From the NCBI RefSeq assembly GCF_001458395.1, contig NZ_CYSR01000011.1, positions 248,001 to 312,000 of the forward strand: 64,000 bases of DNA. The letters are read 5' to 3'. Both the position numbers and the translations under genes were made by a program. Under the pieces are notes generated by a model, which was given only the letters and a program-made list of their open reading frames with translations, did no database searches and was not told the origin of the DNA. The DNA is from Leisingera aquaemixtae. GTDB lineage: Bacteria; Pseudomonadota; Alphaproteobacteria; Rhodobacterales; Rhodobacteraceae. Positions 27,880-39,329 of this stretch are shown here, piece after piece (the stretch's first letter is position 1; each line of letters opens with the position of its first letter).

Positions 27880-29130
27880 ATGACAGAACCCACGATCTTC
27901 CCCAGCCTGGAAATCCCGGAGACCCTGGCCGCCGGCCCTGGCCCGGGCAATACCGACCCCCGCGTGCTGCAGGCCTTTGCCAACACCGGCCTGGCTGACC
28001 ACATGCAGGCGGACGTGCTGCGCGGCATGATCGAGTGCAAGCAGATGCTGCGCGGCCTGTGGGGCACTTCCAACACCTACACCTACGGGGTTGGCGGCAC
28101 CGGCTTCTCCGGCCTGGATTGTATGCTGAACGCGATCCTGCCTGGTGATACCGTGGTTGCCTTCCAGAATGGCACCTTCTCCGGCATCGACGCAATGACC
28201 ATCCGGATGAAGGCCGCCACCCGCGAGGAGCTGGCTGCCAATCCGATGAACCCGCAGCCTGCCTCCGTCACCGTGGTCGACGTGCCGCATGGCGAGTCAG
28301 TATCCGGCAAGCTGGTGGAGCAGGTGCTGGGTGAGAAGAAACCCAAGTGGGCGTTCATGGCGCATTGGGAAACCGGCTCGGGCCGCATTAACGACCTGAA
28401 AGGCTTTTCGGACGCTTGCGTCAAGCACGGCGTGATGGGCCTGATCGACGCGGTGTCCTCGCTGGGCATCGAGGATTTCTCGATCGACGATTTCCCGGGC
28501 GTTGCCGGCTGGGCCTCCTGCCCGCAGAAAGGCGTGCTGTGCCTGCCGCTGACCTATGCGCCGGTGTCCTTCACCGACAAATACATCCAGACCGTGCGTG
28601 AGAACGGCTGCCATTCCTACGTCCACAACCCGATCCTGGAAGCCCGCCACTGGGGCATCGTGGACGGCCAAGATGTTGCGGCCGGCACCTACCACCGCAC
28701 CCATTCCGGCTATGCGGTTGCCGCCTTCCACGAGGCGCTGCGCATTACCCTGCAGCATGGTCGCGCCCAGAAGGCCCGCGATTATTCGTTCCACGAGAAA
28801 GCGCTGCGTGATGCGGTTACCGCCATGGGCTGCGATGTGACCAGCAACATGACCAGCCTGGTGGTTCTGAACCTGCCCGGCGATCTGGCCGGCAAGGAAA
28901 AGGAACTGGTGGGCAACTGCCGCGCCGTGGGCTTTGGCATTTGGCCGACCCTGTCGGAGCCAGTCCAGGTCCGCATCGGCATCCTGAATCAGATCACCCC
29001 GGCGGCCATCACCGACATCGTCAACCGTTTCGGCAAGGCGATGAACGACATGGGCGCAAACGTCGACATGGCAGCGGTCAACGCCTTGCTCGACAGGCAC
29101 TACTCCGCAGCCCTTGAGGCCGCTGAGTAA
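27880..29130 (+). CDS. sgaA: Class V aminotransferase, probable serine-glyoxylate aminotransferase
   Basis: A 416-residue PLP enzyme of the alanine/serine-glyoxylate aminotransferase type. The start region [20 protein letters not shown], the strand [19 protein letters not shown] near residue 200, and the Schiff-base region [13 protein letters not shown] (Lys near residue 219) support the fold. Heading the mtkAB-hprA-ppc-glyA operon, it should convert serine plus glyoxylate to hydroxypyruvate plus glycine. The N-terminal third is unlike the classical methylotroph SgaA I remember, so substrate use is inferred from context. The ATG at 27880 has AGAGG upstream; an earlier TTG start would add an unlikely basic leader. 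Confidence 0.82.
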   Translation: MTEPTIFPSLEIPETLAAGPGPGNTDPRVLQAFANTGLADHMQADVLRGMIECKQMLRGLWGTSNTYTYGVGGTGFSGLDCMLNAILPGDTVVAFQNGTFSGIDAMTIRMKAATREELAANPMNPQPASVTVVDVPHGESVSGKLVEQVLGEKKPKWAFMAHWETGSGRINDLKGFSDACVKHGVMGLIDAVSSLGIEDFSIDDFPGVAGWASCPQKGVLCLPLTYAPVSFTDKYIQTVRENGCHSYVHNPILEARHWGIVDGQDVAAGTYHRTHSGYAVAAFHEALRITLQHGRAQKARDYSFHEKALRDAVTAMGCDVTSNMTSLVVLNLPGDLAGKEKELVGNCRAVGFGIWPTLSEPVQVRIGILNQITPAAITDIVNRFGKAMNDMGANVDMAAVNALLDRHYSAALEAAE

Positions 29131-29162
29131 CGTTTTCCGGCATCCATGAGGAGGAGAGAACC

Positions 29163-30362
29163 ATGGATATCCACGAATACCAGGCCAAGGAAGTTCTGAG
29201 CAACTTCGGCGTGACGGTTCCGCCGGGCGCGCTGGCCTACAGCCCCGAGCAGGCGGCCTATCGCGCGCGGGAGCTGGGCGGCGACAAATGGATCGTCAAG
29301 GCCCAGGTCCACGCCGGCGGCCGCGGCAAGGCGGGCGGCGTCAAGCTGTGCAATTCCGAAGCCGAGATCTATGAGGCGACCGAGAACCTGTTCGGCAAGA
29401 AGCTGGTGACGCACCAGACCGGCCCCGAGGGCAAAGGCATCTACCGTGTCTATGTCGAGGGTGCGGTGCCGATTGCCCGGGAGATCTATCTCGGCTTCGT
29501 GCTGGACCGCTCCAGCCAGCGGGTGATGATCGTTGCCTCCTCCGAAGGCGGCATGGAGATTGAGGAGATCTCTGCCGAGCGGCCCGAGTCCATCGTGCGC
29601 TCGACCGTTGAGCCGGCCGTCGGCCTGCAAGATTTCCAGGCGCGCGAGATCGCGTTTGCCCTGGGCATCGAACCGGCCCTGACGCAGCAGATGGTGCGCA
29701 CGCTGAAGGGCTGCTACCAGGCGTTTTCCGAACTGGACGCCACCATGGTTGAGATCAACCCGCTGGTGGTCACTTCGGACAACCGGGTCATCGCGCTGGA
29801 CGCCAAGATGACCTTTGACGACAACGCCCTGTTCCGCCACCCGCAGATTGCCGAGCTGCGCGACAAAAGCCAGGAAGACCCGCGCGAAGCCCGCGCGGCG
29901 GACCGCGGCCTGTCTTATGTCGGGCTTGAGGGCAACATCGGCTGCATCGTGAACGGTGCGGGCCTGGCGATGGCGACCATGGACACCATCAAACTGGCCG
30001 GCGGCGAGCCTGCCAACTTCCTGGACATCGGCGGCGGGGCCACGCCCGAACGGGTCGCCAAGGCGTTCCGCCTGGTGATGTCCGACAGCAATGTTCAGGC
30101 GGTTCTGGTCAATATCTTTGCCGGCATCAACCGTTGCGACTGGGTGGCCGAAGGTGTCGTTCAGGCGCTGAAGGAGGTTCAGGTCGACGTGCCCGTGGTG
30201 GTCCGCCTTGCCGGCACCAACGTGGAGGAAGGCCAGAAGATCCTGGCCCAGTCCGGCCTGCCGCTGATCCGCGCATCCTCGCTGATGGAAGCCGCTGAGC
30301 GGGCCGTCGGCGCGTGGAAAAACGACCTTGATCAAAACACCCGTGTGAGGGCCGTCAAATGA
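29163..30362 (+). CDS. mtkA: Malate-CoA ligase beta subunit (malate thiokinase)
   Basis: A 399-residue ATP-grasp subunit of the succinyl-CoA synthetase family. It begins [17 protein letters not shown], has [18 protein letters not shown] near residue 45, and [20 protein letters not shown] near residue 200. The position between the aminotransferase and hprA, and the presence of malyl-CoA lyase, mark it as malate thiokinase rather than succinyl-CoA synthetase: malate + CoA + ATP to malyl-CoA. GGAGGAGAG lies just before the start, and it overlaps mtkB by 4 bases. Confidence 0.9.
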   Translation: MDIHEYQAKEVLSNFGVTVPPGALAYSPEQAAYRARELGGDKWIVKAQVHAGGRGKAGGVKLCNSEAEIYEATENLFGKKLVTHQTGPEGKGIYRVYVEGAVPIAREIYLGFVLDRSSQRVMIVASSEGGMEIEEISAERPESIVRSTVEPAVGLQDFQAREIAFALGIEPALTQQMVRTLKGCYQAFSELDATMVEINPLVVTSDNRVIALDAKMTFDDNALFRHPQIAELRDKSQEDPREARAADRGLSYVGLEGNIGCIVNGAGLAMATMDTIKLAGGEPANFLDIGGGATPERVAKAFRLVMSDSNVQAVLVNIFAGINRCDWVAEGVVQALKEVQVDVPVVVRLAGTNVEEGQKILAQSGLPLIRASSLMEAAERAVGAWKNDLDQNTRVRAVK

Positions 30363-31252
30363 GCATCCTTCTTGATCGCGAAAGCCGTGTCATCGTCCAG
30401 GGCATCACCGGCAAGATCGCCCGCTTCCACACCAAGGACATGATCGAATACGGAACCAACGTCGTGGGCGGCGTGGTGCCGGGCAAGGGCGGCGAGACCG
30501 TCGAGGGCGTGCCGGTCTTCAACACCGTGAAAGAAGCGGTTGAGGCCACCGGCGCCAATGCCTCCTTGGTGTTCGTGCCGCCGCCGTTTGCAGCCGACTC
30601 CATCATGGAAGCGGCGGATGCAGGCATCAAATACTGCGTCTGCATCACTGACGGCATCCCGGCCCAGGACATGATCCGTGTGAAGCGCTACATGTACCGC
30701 TATCCCAAGGACAAGCGGATGATCCTGACCGGGCCAAACTGCGCGGGCACCATCTCGCCGGGCAAGGCGCTGCTGGGTATTATGCCGGGCCACATCTACC
30801 TGCCGGGCACCGTGGGCATCATCGGCCGCTCCGGCACTCTGGGCTATGAGGCCGCGGCGCAGCTGAAAGAGCTGGGGCTGGGGGTTTCCACCTCCGTCGG
30901 CATTGGCGGCGACCCGATCAACGGCTCCTCCTTCAAGGACATTCTTGAGTGGTTCGAGAAGGATCCGGAAACTGAGGTCATTGCAATGATCGGTGAAATC
31001 GGCGGCCCGCAGGAAGCGGAAGCGGCGGAGTACATCCGCGATCACGTGACCAAGCCGGTAGTGGCCTATGTCGCGGGTCTGACCGCACCCAAGGGCCGCA
31101 CCATGGGCCACGCCGGCGCGATCATCTCGGCCTTTGGTGAGAGCGCTTCCGAGAAGGTGGAGATTCTGTCGGCGGCCGGTGTGACCGTTGCCGAAAACCC
31201 CGCCGTGATCGGCGAAACCATCGCAAGCGTGATGAAAAAGAACGCCGCCTGA
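30359..31252 (+). CDS. mtkB: Malate-CoA ligase alpha subunit (malate thiokinase)
   Basis: A 297-residue CoA-binding subunit. It starts [19 protein letters not shown]. The segments [19 protein letters not shown] near residue 160 and [12 protein letters not shown] near residue 245, whose His is the expected phospho-histidine, match the family. It forms a complex with MtkA and makes malyl-CoA for malyl-CoA lyase. Translationally coupled to mtkA by an ATGA overlap. Confidence 0.9.
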   Translation: MSILLDRESRVIVQGITGKIARFHTKDMIEYGTNVVGGVVPGKGGETVEGVPVFNTVKEAVEATGANASLVFVPPPFAADSIMEAADAGIKYCVCITDGIPAQDMIRVKRYMYRYPKDKRMILTGPNCAGTISPGKALLGIMPGHIYLPGTVGIIGRSGTLGYEAAAQLKELGLGVSTSVGIGGDPINGSSFKDILEWFEKDPETEVIAMIGEIGGPQEAEAAEYIRDHVTKPVVAYVAGLTAPKGRTMGHAGAIISAFGESASEKVEILSAAGVTVAENPAVIGETIASVMKKNAA

Positions 31253-31351
31253 TCCGGCAACGGGACAGGCGCAACGCTCCACCCCCGACCTGGGGCAATG
31301 GCGGGGGTGGAGCGCATTTACAAAGCACAAGCACGTCAGGGAGTTAATATC

Positions 31352-32323
31352 ATGGCAAAGCCCAAGGTTCTGGTGACCCGCCGCTGGCCCGCCGCAGTTG
31401 AGGCGCAGCTTTCCGAGGCGTTTGATGCTGTGCTGAACACGGGCGATAAGCCCCTGACTGAGGACGAGCTGCGCGATGCGATGACATCTTATGACGCAGT
31501 GCTGCCGACCGTGACCGACAAGATCTCAGCCAAGGCGTTCGAGATCGCCAAGCCCCAGGCCCGGATCCTCGCCAACTACGGTGTCGGCTACTCTCATATT
31601 GATATGCACGGTGCGGCCGGCCACGGCATGACCGTGACCAACACCCCGGATGTCCTCAGCGAATGCACCGCTGATATCGCCATGACGCTTTTGCTGATGG
31701 TGGCCCGCCGTGCGGGCGAAGGCGAGCGCGAGCTGCGCGCCGGCGCATGGACCGGCTGGCGCCCGACCCATCTGGTCGGCACCAAGGTTTCCGGCAAGAC
31801 GCTGGGTATCGTCGGCTTTGGCCGCATTGGCCAGGAGATGGCCCGGCGCGCCCACCACGGCTTTGGCATGAAGATCGTGGTGCAGAACCGCTCCCGCGTG
31901 TCCCCCGATACCCTCGCCCGCTACAACGCCACCCAGGTCGACAGCCTGGAAGACCTGATGCCGCAGTGCGATTTTGTTTCTCTGCACTGCCCGGGCGGCG
32001 CTGCGAACCGGCATCTGATCAATACCCGGATGCTGAACCTGATGAAGCCGGACGCCTTCCTTATTAATACGGCCCGCGGCGAGGTAATCGACGAGCTGGC
32101 CCTGTCCCGCGCCCTGTGGTTCGAAACCATCGGCGGCGCCGCATTGGATGTGTTCGACGGCGAGCCGCGCATCAACCCGGACCTGATGGATTGCGACAAC
32201 CTTGTGATGCTGCCGCACCTGGGCAGCGCCACCCGCGAAGCGCGCGAGGCGATGGGCTTTCGCGTCCTGGATAACCTGACCGATTTCTTTGCTGGGCGCG
32301 AACCGCGCGACCGGGTGATGTGA
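31352..32323 (+). CDS. hprA: D-2-hydroxyacid dehydrogenase, hydroxypyruvate reductase
   Basis: A 323-residue NAD(P)H-dependent dehydrogenase of the D-isomer family. The Rossmann motif is GKTLGIVGFGRIGQEMARRA near residue 150. The catalytic Arg lies in INTARGEVIDE near residue 245, and the His in MLPHLGSATREAR near residue 290. In the serine cycle it reduces hydroxypyruvate to glycerate. The start at 31352 is chosen because CAGGGAG precedes it; an earlier start would add an unrelated leader. The stop overlaps the ppc start by one base. Glyoxylate reductase activity is also possible. Confidence 0.88.
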   Translation: MAKPKVLVTRRWPAAVEAQLSEAFDAVLNTGDKPLTEDELRDAMTSYDAVLPTVTDKISAKAFEIAKPQARILANYGVGYSHIDMHGAAGHGMTVTNTPDVLSECTADIAMTLLLMVARRAGEGERELRAGAWTGWRPTHLVGTKVSGKTLGIVGFGRIGQEMARRAHHGFGMKIVVQNRSRVSPDTLARYNATQVDSLEDLMPQCDFVSLHCPGGAANRHLINTRMLNLMKPDAFLINTARGEVIDELALSRALWFETIGGAALDVFDGEPRINPDLMDCDNLVMLPHLGSATREAREAMGFRVLDNLTDFFAGREPRDRVM

Positions 32324-34983
32324 TGGGAGATCCTGCTGAAACCACCCATGAGGGTGTCGAAGACACTGGCTACGCCGCCGGGCTTCGCAATGAGCTCCAC
32401 GCCTTGTGGCTGGATGTTTTGCGCCAGCGCGCGCCGGAGGTTGCTGCGAAGGCGGTCTCCGAAACCGCTTGGGATTTGTCCGGCGGGCAGCCCGCGACCG
32501 CCTATATGCAGGCGTTCAATATCTGGTTCCAGCTGCTGAAGATCGTCGAGGAAAACGCCGCCATGCGCGACCGCCGCATGGCCGAAACCCAGGACGGGCC
32601 CGAAGTGGTCGAGGGCAGCTTTGCCCGCGCGCTGGATCTGGCCGGGGAGCAGGCAACGCCCGAACGGCTGCAGGAGGTCGCCAGCCAGTTTTCCATCGGC
32701 CCGACCCTGACCGCGCATCCGACCGAGGCCAAGCGCGTCACCATCCTGGAAATCCACCGCCGCATATACCGCGGGCTGGTGTCGCTGGAGGCCAAGCGCT
32801 GGACCCCGCGCGAGCGGGCGGGCCTGCTGGCGGATCTGCGCTCGGAAATCGACCTGTTGTGGATGACGGGCGAGCTGCGCCGCGACCGGCCCAGCCTGCA
32901 GGATGAAATCCAATGGGGGCTGCAGTTCTTCCGGGACAGCCTGTTTGAGGCGGTACCGCAGCTGTTTGAGCGCTACATCGCAGCGGCCGAACCGCGGCTG
33001 GGCGAGAGCGCCGATGCGCCTTGCCTCAAATTCCATTCCTGGATCGGCGGCGATCGCGACGGCAATCCGAATGTGACGGTGGAGGCCACGGCAGCAGCCC
33101 TGACCGCGAACCGCGCAGCGATCCTGGAACGCTATCAGAAGGCGCTGACCACCGCGGCGGAGCGGATTTCCATTTCGGCGGCGGTGTTTGCCTTGCCGGA
33201 AACCACCTCTGCCCGGCTGGCGAAGGTCATTGCCGCAGCACCCGGCGCCGCAGCACTGTCCGCCCGCAATCCCGGCGAAGTCTTCCGCCAGGCGCTGACC
33301 GCGATCCTGGCGCGGATCAGGGCCACTGCTGCCGAGGGCACTGGCGCCTATAAGCACCTTGGCGATTTCGTTACCGGCCTGACAGAAGTGGAAGCGGCAC
33401 TTGAGGAAATCGGCGCCAACCGCCTGGCGGCCCGCTATGTCCGCCCGATCCGCTGGCAGGCCGATGTCTTCGGCTTCCGGACGGTGACGCTGGACGTGCG
33501 CCAAAACTCAACCGTGACCACGGAAACACTGACGGAGATATGGGCGCGCTCGGGCGAAGTGCCGGAGTTCGGCAGCCCGGATTGGTCGGCACGGTTGCGC
33601 AAGGAACTGGGCAGTGCCTCGCTCCCCTATATGACACCGGATGAGCTGAGCTCGCAAAGCGGCGAATTGCTGAAACTGCTGCGGCTGATGCGCGATGCAG
33701 GGGCAGGGGAGGATCCGCAGGCGATGGGGCCGTTCATCCTGTCGATGACCCGCTCCACCGATGACTTGCTGGGGGTTTACCTGCTGGCGCGCTATGCCGG
33801 GTTCGGCGCCGAGAAGGCCGCGCTCAAGGTGGTGCCGCTGTTTGAAACCATTGGCGACCTGCGCGCCGCGCCCGGTATCCTGAACGGCCTGCTGGACGTG
33901 CCCTTCGCGCGCCGCTCTCTGAAATCCAGCGACAGCCGGATCGAGGTGATGCTGGGCTATTCCGACAGCAACAAGGACGGCGGTTTTCTCTGCTCCACCT
34001 GGGAGCTGGAGAAGGCGCAACGCTTGATCACGCGCACCCTGGCGGCGCACCGGATGAAACCGGTGTTCTTCCACGGCCGCGGCGGCTCGGTCTCCCGCGG
34101 CGGCGCACCTGCCGAACGCGCCATTGCCGCCCAGCCTGCGGGCACTATCGCGGGCCGGATGCGGATTACCGAACAGGGCGAGGTGGTCAGCTCCAAATAC
34201 GCCAACCGCGGCACCGCCCTGCACCAGCTGGAGCTGATGGCCTCTTCGGTGCTGCGCCATTCGCTGCAGGACGGCACCCCGCCGGTCAATCCTGACTTCG
34301 ATGACGCCTTCGAGGCACTCGCGGGCATGTCCCAGGCGGCCTATTCCAACCTGCTGAACGCGCCCGGTTTCCTGGACTATTTTCAACAGGCCAGCCCGGT
34401 GGAGGAGCTGGCGATGCTGAAGATCGGCTCGCGCCCTGCCCGCCGTTTCGGGGCCGGCTCGCTGGAGGACCTGCGCGCGATCCCCTGGGTCTTTGCCTGG
34501 TCGCAGAACCGCCACATGATCACCGGCTGGTACGGTTTCGGCTCGGCGGTTGCCAGTTTCCGCAAATTCCGCGGGGCGCGCGGCGATGCGGTGCTGCAGG
34601 AGATGTTCGCGAATTCTCCGCTGTTCCGCCTGGTGGTGGATGAGGTCGAAAAGACCCTGCTGCAAAGCGACATGGACATTGCCGCCGGTTACGCCACGCT
34701 GGTGCAGGACGCTGAAATCCGGGATCGCATCTTCGGGTCCATCCGCAAGGAGTATCAGCTGGCCTGCGACGCGATCCTGTTCCTGACCGGTGACAGCCGC
34801 CTGGCACTGCGCTTCCCGCGGCTGCGCGCCCGCTTTGGCCGCGTCGAAAACATGCTGCGCGAAATCCACAAGACCCAAGTGCGGCTCCTGCAAGAGAACC
34901 GCGCCGAAAAGCCTTCAACAGTGCCTGTCCCGCTGATGCAGTCGATGAACTGCGTCGCCGCGGGCCTTGGCTGGACTGGATAG
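32323..34983 (+). CDS. ppc: Phosphoenolpyruvate carboxylase
   Basis: An 886-residue enzyme that carboxylates phosphoenolpyruvate to oxaloacetate, the CO2-fixing step of the serine cycle. The first active-site block is [18 protein letters not shown] near residue 130, with the catalytic His. The second is [20 protein letters not shown] near residue 585. The C-terminus ends ..AAGLGWTG, the usual terminal Gly. Length is near the bacterial norm. It overlaps hprA by one base and precedes glyA by 13 bases, so it is within the operon. Confidence 0.93.
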   Translation: MGDPAETTHEGVEDTGYAAGLRNELHALWLDVLRQRAPEVAAKAVSETAWDLSGGQPATAYMQAFNIWFQLLKIVEENAAMRDRRMAETQDGPEVVEGSFARALDLAGEQATPERLQEVASQFSIGPTLTAHPTEAKRVTILEIHRRIYRGLVSLEAKRWTPRERAGLLADLRSEIDLLWMTGELRRDRPSLQDEIQWGLQFFRDSLFEAVPQLFERYIAAAEPRLGESADAPCLKFHSWIGGDRDGNPNVTVEATAAALTANRAAILERYQKALTTAAERISISAAVFALPETTSARLAKVIAAAPGAAALSARNPGEVFRQALTAILARIRATAAEGTGAYKHLGDFVTGLTEVEAALEEIGANRLAARYVRPIRWQADVFGFRTVTLDVRQNSTVTTETLTEIWARSGEVPEFGSPDWSARLRKELGSASLPYMTPDELSSQSGELLKLLRLMRDAGAGEDPQAMGPFILSMTRSTDDLLGVYLLARYAGFGAEKAALKVVPLFETIGDLRAAPGILNGLLDVPFARRSLKSSDSRIEVMLGYSDSNKDGGFLCSTWELEKAQRLITRTLAAHRMKPVFFHGRGGSVSRGGAPAERAIAAQPAGTIAGRMRITEQGEVVSSKYANRGTALHQLELMASSVLRHSLQDGTPPVNPDFDDAFEALAGMSQAAYSNLLNAPGFLDYFQQASPVEELAMLKIGSRPARRFGAGSLEDLRAIPWVFAWSQNRHMITGWYGFGSAVASFRKFRGARGDAVLQEMFANSPLFRLVVDEVEKTLLQSDMDIAAGYATLVQDAEIRDRIFGSIRKEYQLACDAILFLTGDSRLALRFPRLRARFGRVENMLREIHKTQVRLLQENRAEKPSTVPVPLMQSMNCVAAGLGWTG

Positions 34984-34996
34984 ACAGGAGCCCCGA

Positions 34997-36280
34997 ATGT
35001 CCAAAAACCTCTTTTTCACCCAGCCCCTCGCCGAGCGCGATCCTGAGCTTTTTGGCGCGATCACGGCCGAGCTGGGCCGCCAGCGCGACGAGATCGAGCT
35101 GATTGCCTCCGAGAACATCGTCTCCGCCGCGGTGATGGAAGCGCAAGGCTCCGTGCTCACCAACAAATACGCCGAAGGCTACCCGGGGCGCCGCTACTAC
35201 GGCGGCTGCCAGTATGTCGACGTCGCCGAGAACCTGGCGATCGACCGCGCCAAGCAGCTGTTCGGCTGCGAATATGCCAACGTGCAGCCGAACTCCGGCA
35301 GCCAGGCCAACCAGGGCGTGTTTCAGGCGCTGCTGCAGCCCGGCGACACCATCCTGGGCATGGATCTGGCCTCCGGCGGCCACCTGACCCATGGTGCTGC
35401 GCCGAACCAGTCGGGCAAGTGGTTCAACGCCGTGCATTACGGCGTGCGCCGCGATGACAACCGGATCGACTACGACCAGATCCAGGCCCTGGCCACCGAG
35501 CATAGCCCCAAGCTGATCATCGCCGGCGGCTCCGCCATCCCGCGCCAGATCGACTTTGCCAAATTCCGTGAAATCGCGGACAGCGTCGGCGCCTATTTCA
35601 TGGTCGACATGGCCCATATCGCGGGCCTGATCGCCGCCGGTGAGCACCCCTCACCGTTCCCGCACGCGCATGTCGCCACCACCACCACCCACAAAACCCT
35701 GCGCGGCCCCCGCGGCGGCATGATCGTGACCAATGACGAGGCGATCGCCAAGAAGGTGAACTCGGCGATCTTCCCGGGCATCCAGGGCGGCCCGCTGATG
35801 CATGTGATCGCAGGCAAGGCGGCGGCCTTCGGCGAGGCGCTGAAGCCGGAGTTCAAGGCCTACCAGAAGCAGGTGCGCGCCAACGCGGCGGCGCTGGCGG
35901 ACCAGCTGATCAAGGGCGGCCTGGACATCGTGACCGGCGGCACCGACACCCATGTGATGCTGGTCGACCTGCGGCCCAAGGGCGTGACCGGCAACATCGC
36001 CGACAAGGCACTGGGGCGCGCCCATATCACCACCAACAAGAACGGCATCCCGTTCGACCCGGAAAAGCCCACCGTGACCTCGGGCCTGCGCCTGGGCACG
36101 CCTGCCGGCACCACCCGCGGCTTCGGCGAAGCGGAGTTCCGCCAGATCGCCGACCTGATCATCGAGGTGATCGACGGGCTGGCGGCCAGCGGTGAAGAGG
36201 GCAACGCGGATGTGGAAGCGTCGGTGCGCGCCAAGGTCGCGGACCTCTGCGCCCGCTTCCCGCTCTACCCGAACCTGTAA
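34997..36280 (+). CDS. glyA: Serine hydroxymethyltransferase
   Basis: A 427-residue PLP enzyme making serine from glycine and methylene-tetrahydrofolate, the entry of C1 units into the serine cycle. It shows [20 protein letters not shown] near residue 30, [15 protein letters not shown] near residue 60, and the PLP-lysine region [16 protein letters not shown] near residue 230. The start MSKNLFF is preceded by AGGAG. It is the last gene of the serine-cycle operon and is followed by a strong terminator. This may be one of two glyA copies in the genome. Confidence 0.95.
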   Translation: MSKNLFFTQPLAERDPELFGAITAELGRQRDEIELIASENIVSAAVMEAQGSVLTNKYAEGYPGRRYYGGCQYVDVAENLAIDRAKQLFGCEYANVQPNSGSQANQGVFQALLQPGDTILGMDLASGGHLTHGAAPNQSGKWFNAVHYGVRRDDNRIDYDQIQALATEHSPKLIIAGGSAIPRQIDFAKFREIADSVGAYFMVDMAHIAGLIAAGEHPSPFPHAHVATTTTHKTLRGPRGGMIVTNDEAIAKKVNSAIFPGIQGGPLMHVIAGKAAAFGEALKPEFKAYQKQVRANAAALADQLIKGGLDIVTGGTDTHVMLVDLRPKGVTGNIADKALGRAHITTNKNGIPFDPEKPTVTSGLRLGTPAGTTRGFGEAEFRQIADLIIEVIDGLAASGEEGNADVEASVRAKVADLCARFPLYPNL

Positions 36281-36304
36281 GCCCTTTCGGGACTGACAGA
36301 AACG

Positions 36305-36340
36305 AACCGCCGCGGCCCCTCAGCCGCGGCGGTTTTTCCT
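36305..36340 (+). terminator. Terminator of the serine-cycle operon
   Basis: Stem AACCGCCGCGG/CCGCGGCGGTT with a CCCCTCAG loop, followed by TTTCC. Confidence 0.85.
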
Positions 36341-36659
36341 TGCCGCAAAGGCAGCCCTCCCGCGCCCCGCCGGTGCATCGCTGATGCCCCGGCACGGGCC
36401 TTGGGCCCGGCAGCGCCCCTAAGAGGGGCGCTGCCCGCGCCGTGCGGCCCGCACGGCGCCCTGCCCAACGCTTTCGGGACGGCCGCAGGCAGGCCGGATA
36501 AGGGGCGGGAGCGCCTCCGCAGCTGGACGGGCAGTGCGCGCGTTTGCGAGGCGTTTATGGCCCATCTGCCGGAAATCCCAAAAAATTGTGGGAAATTGTG
36601 GGGCGGTGTTGTAATGCGGCGGCGGGCCATGCCTAAACAAGTGAAGACTTCAGTTGCCA
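36341..36659. repeat. Intergenic region with stacked GC-rich hairpins
   Basis: No gene is supported. Two perfect 9-bp hairpins follow one another: AGCGCCCCT/AGGGGCGCT at 36412-36432, and GCGCCGTGC/GCACGGCGC at 36437-36459. Then comes CCTGCCCAACGCTTTCGGG. The pattern resembles that at 6692-6790 and partly 49854-49895. The last part (36570-36620) is AT-richer and has GGGAAATTGTGGG repeats that may belong to the next promoter. Confidence 0.4.
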
Positions 36660-37460
36660 ATGGGGTGCCTCTTGCCGGACTCTCTTGCCCTCTCCCACCG
36701 TGAAATGGAGCTTGTGGACGCCTTGCGGCGCCTTGGCGGCTCGGCCCGCAGTGCGGAGCTTGCCAGGATGCTCGACGTCTCAGAGGAGACCGTGCGCCGC
36801 ACCATCAAGGCGTTGGACAAAGCGGGCGCGGTGCAGCGGGTGCATGGCGGCGCCTTCCTGGCCGGGCCGCAAAGCGCGACCAGCTTTGCCCGGCGGATTT
36901 CCGAGAACCAGAAGGAAAAGGCGCGGATTGCAGCCCGCGCGGCGGCGTATGTCCGCAATGGCATGGCGCTGTTTCTGGATGTCGGCTCCACCACCGCCTT
37001 TGTGGCCGAGGAGCTGCGGCAGAAGTCAGGCCTGACCGTTGTGACCAATTCCGTAGGGGCCGCGCAGACACTGGCAAACCACAATGGCAACCGGGTTCAT
37101 TTCCTGGGCGGTGAATTGCAAAGCAATGAGCGCAGAACCTTCGGCTTTGTCACGGAACAGCAGGTGCGCCGCTTCGCGCTGGACCTGGCGATCCTGTCGG
37201 CGGACGGATTCTCCGCCAAGCAGGGGATCCTCTACCACAGCGCGGCCGAGGCGCAGCTGGCGCGCGTTGTCGCGGAGTGCTCCGAACAGCTTGCTGTCGC
37301 CATTGCGCACCCCAAATTTGACGAAACCGCACCGCATTGCGGCCCGTCGCCGCGCAGGATTGATCTTTTGTTCACGGATCAGGCCCCTGGCAGGAAGCTG
37401 GCCGCAGCTCTCTCCGGCTGGGGGATAAAGACCGATATCGCGCCCGGGGCAGACAGTTGA
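36660..37460 (+). CDS. DeoR-family transcriptional regulator
   Basis: A 266-residue regulator with an N-terminal winged helix (about residues 15-70, SAELARMLDVSEETVRRTIK and VQRVHGGAFL) and a C-terminal sugar-phosphate-sensing DeoR domain (LFLDVGSTTAFVAEELR near 105, DLAILSADGFSAKQGILYH near 175). Members usually repress sugar catabolic genes. No sugar genes lie beside it, so its target is unclear. The start is uncertain: ATG 36660 is used, and there is a TTG two codons earlier. Confidence 0.85.
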   Translation: MGCLLPDSLALSHREMELVDALRRLGGSARSAELARMLDVSEETVRRTIKALDKAGAVQRVHGGAFLAGPQSATSFARRISENQKEKARIAARAAAYVRNGMALFLDVGSTTAFVAEELRQKSGLTVVTNSVGAAQTLANHNGNRVHFLGGELQSNERRTFGFVTEQQVRRFALDLAILSADGFSAKQGILYHSAAEAQLARVVAECSEQLAVAIAHPKFDETAPHCGPSPRRIDLLFTDQAPGRKLAAALSGWGIKTDIAPGADS

Positions 37461-37613
37461 GGGATCTGACATCAGCCCGGGCCTTGCCCGGCGGCTGGAA
37501 ATCCGGGCCGTGCTGCGCGTTCCCGTTGCGCCCGCGGCCGGGCTGTGCTGATACGGTTTTGATAGTCCTCGCGGCAGAGACCTCCTGGCATGGAGGGGAA
37601 ACCGGAATCTGAT

Positions 37614-39290
37614 ATGGCGATCCTGACCTTTCTGATCAGCCTCGCGGGCGCGACGATGCTGCTGCTTTACGCGGTGCGGATGGTGCGCACCGGGATCGAG
37701 CGCAGCTATGGCGCCTCGTTCCAGCGGCTGCTGACCGGGCGGCAGAGCCATCTGCAGGCCGGCATGATGGGGCTGACCCTCGCCATCGTGCTGCAAAGCT
37801 CGGCGGCGGTGGCGCTGCTTGCGTCGGGGTTTGCGGCCAGCGGCTATCTCGCCTTCCCCACCGGGCTGGCGATCGTGCTGGGCGGCGATCTCGGCTCGGC
37901 GCTGATCATCCAGATCCTGTCGTTCAAGCTCGACTGGCTGGTGCCCATGCTCTTGGCGGCGGGCGGCTACCTGTTCGTCAAGACCGAGGCCAAGAAGGCG
38001 CGCCAGCTGGGGCGGATCCTGATGGGGGTGGCCTTCATCCTGATATCGCTCAGGTTTCTGCGCGAGGCGATGGATCCGATCCGCGACAGCGCCTTTCTGC
38101 CCGCCATCGCAGGCTATCTGGCGCGCGACTATATCACCGCCTTCCTGGTCGGCGGCGCGCTGGCCTTTGTGATGCATTCCAGCGTTGCGGCGATCCTGAT
38201 GTGCGTGACGCTGGTGCAGATCGGCGCCCTTCCCTTTGCCGCCGGACTGTCGCTGGTCTTGGGGGCGAATTTCGGCTCCGCCTTCATTCCGGTCTGGCTC
38301 AGCCGCGGCATGGACCTGCAGGCGCGGCGCATTCCCTATGCCAACCTCGCCCTGCGCGGCACCTGGGCGGTGATCTGCCTGTTCGGCGCCAATCTGGCGC
38401 TGCGCCAGGGCTGGCTCGGCGATCCGCAGGGCGGCCAGATGCTGGTCAGCGCGCATCTCGCCTTCAATGCCGCGCTGCTGCTGCTGGCGCTGCCGCTCTG
38501 CACGCCGCTGGGCGGTGTCTTTGCGCGGCTGTTCCCGGATCCGGCGGCGCCCCCGGCGCAGCCGCCGGGGCGGCCGGTCAGCGCGCTGGAGCAGGGCAGC
38601 TACGGCGCGCCCGCGCAGGCCGTGGGCAGCCTCACGCGCGAGCTGCTGCGGATGGCCGACCAGGTTGGCGCCATGTTCCGCCCGGTGCTGGAACTGTACG
38701 AGGGCGGCAGCAAGGAGCAGATCCGCGCGGTGCAGCAGATGGACGGGGAGGTCAACGCCTGCCTCTCGGGCATCCGCCAGTATGTGGCGGCGATCCCGGC
38801 GGAAGCGTTCAGCAAGGAGCAGTTGAAGACCGCCCGCAGCCTGATGGAATACGCCATCCGGCTGGAGACCGCGGGCGATGTGGTGGCCCGCCGCCTGACG
38901 GTGCTGGCCGGGGAGATGCGCAAGAAGGAGCTGCGGTTTTCCCGCGACGGCTGGCTGGAGATCACCCGCATGCATGAGGCGATCCTGGCCAATCTGCAGC
39001 TGGCCTCCAACGTGCTGATCTCCGATGACCTGGAGAGCGCGCGGCTTCTGAGCCTGGAGAAGACCGAGCTGAAGCGGATGGAGCGCGACAGCCGCAAGCG
39101 CCACCTGCGGCGGCTGCAAGGCGGCGGGCGGGAGAGTTTCGACACCTCCGACATCCACCTGGAGACCCTGCGCGCCCTGCGCGAGTTCAACAGCCACATC
39201 GCCGCGGTGGCCTATCCGGTGCTCTACCGCAACGGCCAGCTGCTGGAGACGCGGCTGATCGAGGAGATGCGGCCGGAAGAAACCGATTGA
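37614..39290 (+). CDS. Na/Pi cotransporter family protein with PhoU-like C-terminal domain
   Basis: A 558-residue membrane protein. The N-terminal half (about 1-310) has the duplicated Na/Pi cotransporter repeats (GLTLAIVLQSSAAVALLASGF near 55 and VMHSSVAAILMCVTLVQIG near 190). The C-terminal half (about 340-555) is a helical PhoU-like cytoplasmic domain. It probably takes up phosphate or exports it. An ATG at 37590 would add eight residues; the shorter start is preferred because it opens into the first helix. Confidence 0.87.
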   Translation: MAILTFLISLAGATMLLLYAVRMVRTGIERSYGASFQRLLTGRQSHLQAGMMGLTLAIVLQSSAAVALLASGFAASGYLAFPTGLAIVLGGDLGSALIIQILSFKLDWLVPMLLAAGGYLFVKTEAKKARQLGRILMGVAFILISLRFLREAMDPIRDSAFLPAIAGYLARDYITAFLVGGALAFVMHSSVAAILMCVTLVQIGALPFAAGLSLVLGANFGSAFIPVWLSRGMDLQARRIPYANLALRGTWAVICLFGANLALRQGWLGDPQGGQMLVSAHLAFNAALLLLALPLCTPLGGVFARLFPDPAAPPAQPPGRPVSALEQGSYGAPAQAVGSLTRELLRMADQVGAMFRPVLELYEGGSKEQIRAVQQMDGEVNACLSGIRQYVAAIPAEAFSKEQLKTARSLMEYAIRLETAGDVVARRLTVLAGEMRKKELRFSRDGWLEITRMHEAILANLQLASNVLISDDLESARLLSLEKTELKRMERDSRKRHLRRLQGGGRESFDTSDIHLETLRALREFNSHIAAVAYPVLYRNGQLLETRLIEEMRPEETD

Positions 39291-39329
39291 GGCAGGAGCC
39301 GGCCTGTTAATAGAAGTCCTATCACGATT

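Noticed and set aside
37026-39197. 723-residue minus-strand frame with a Gln/Arg-rich product
   Set aside because: Antisense to the DeoR and Na/Pi genes, composition typical of a shadow frame.
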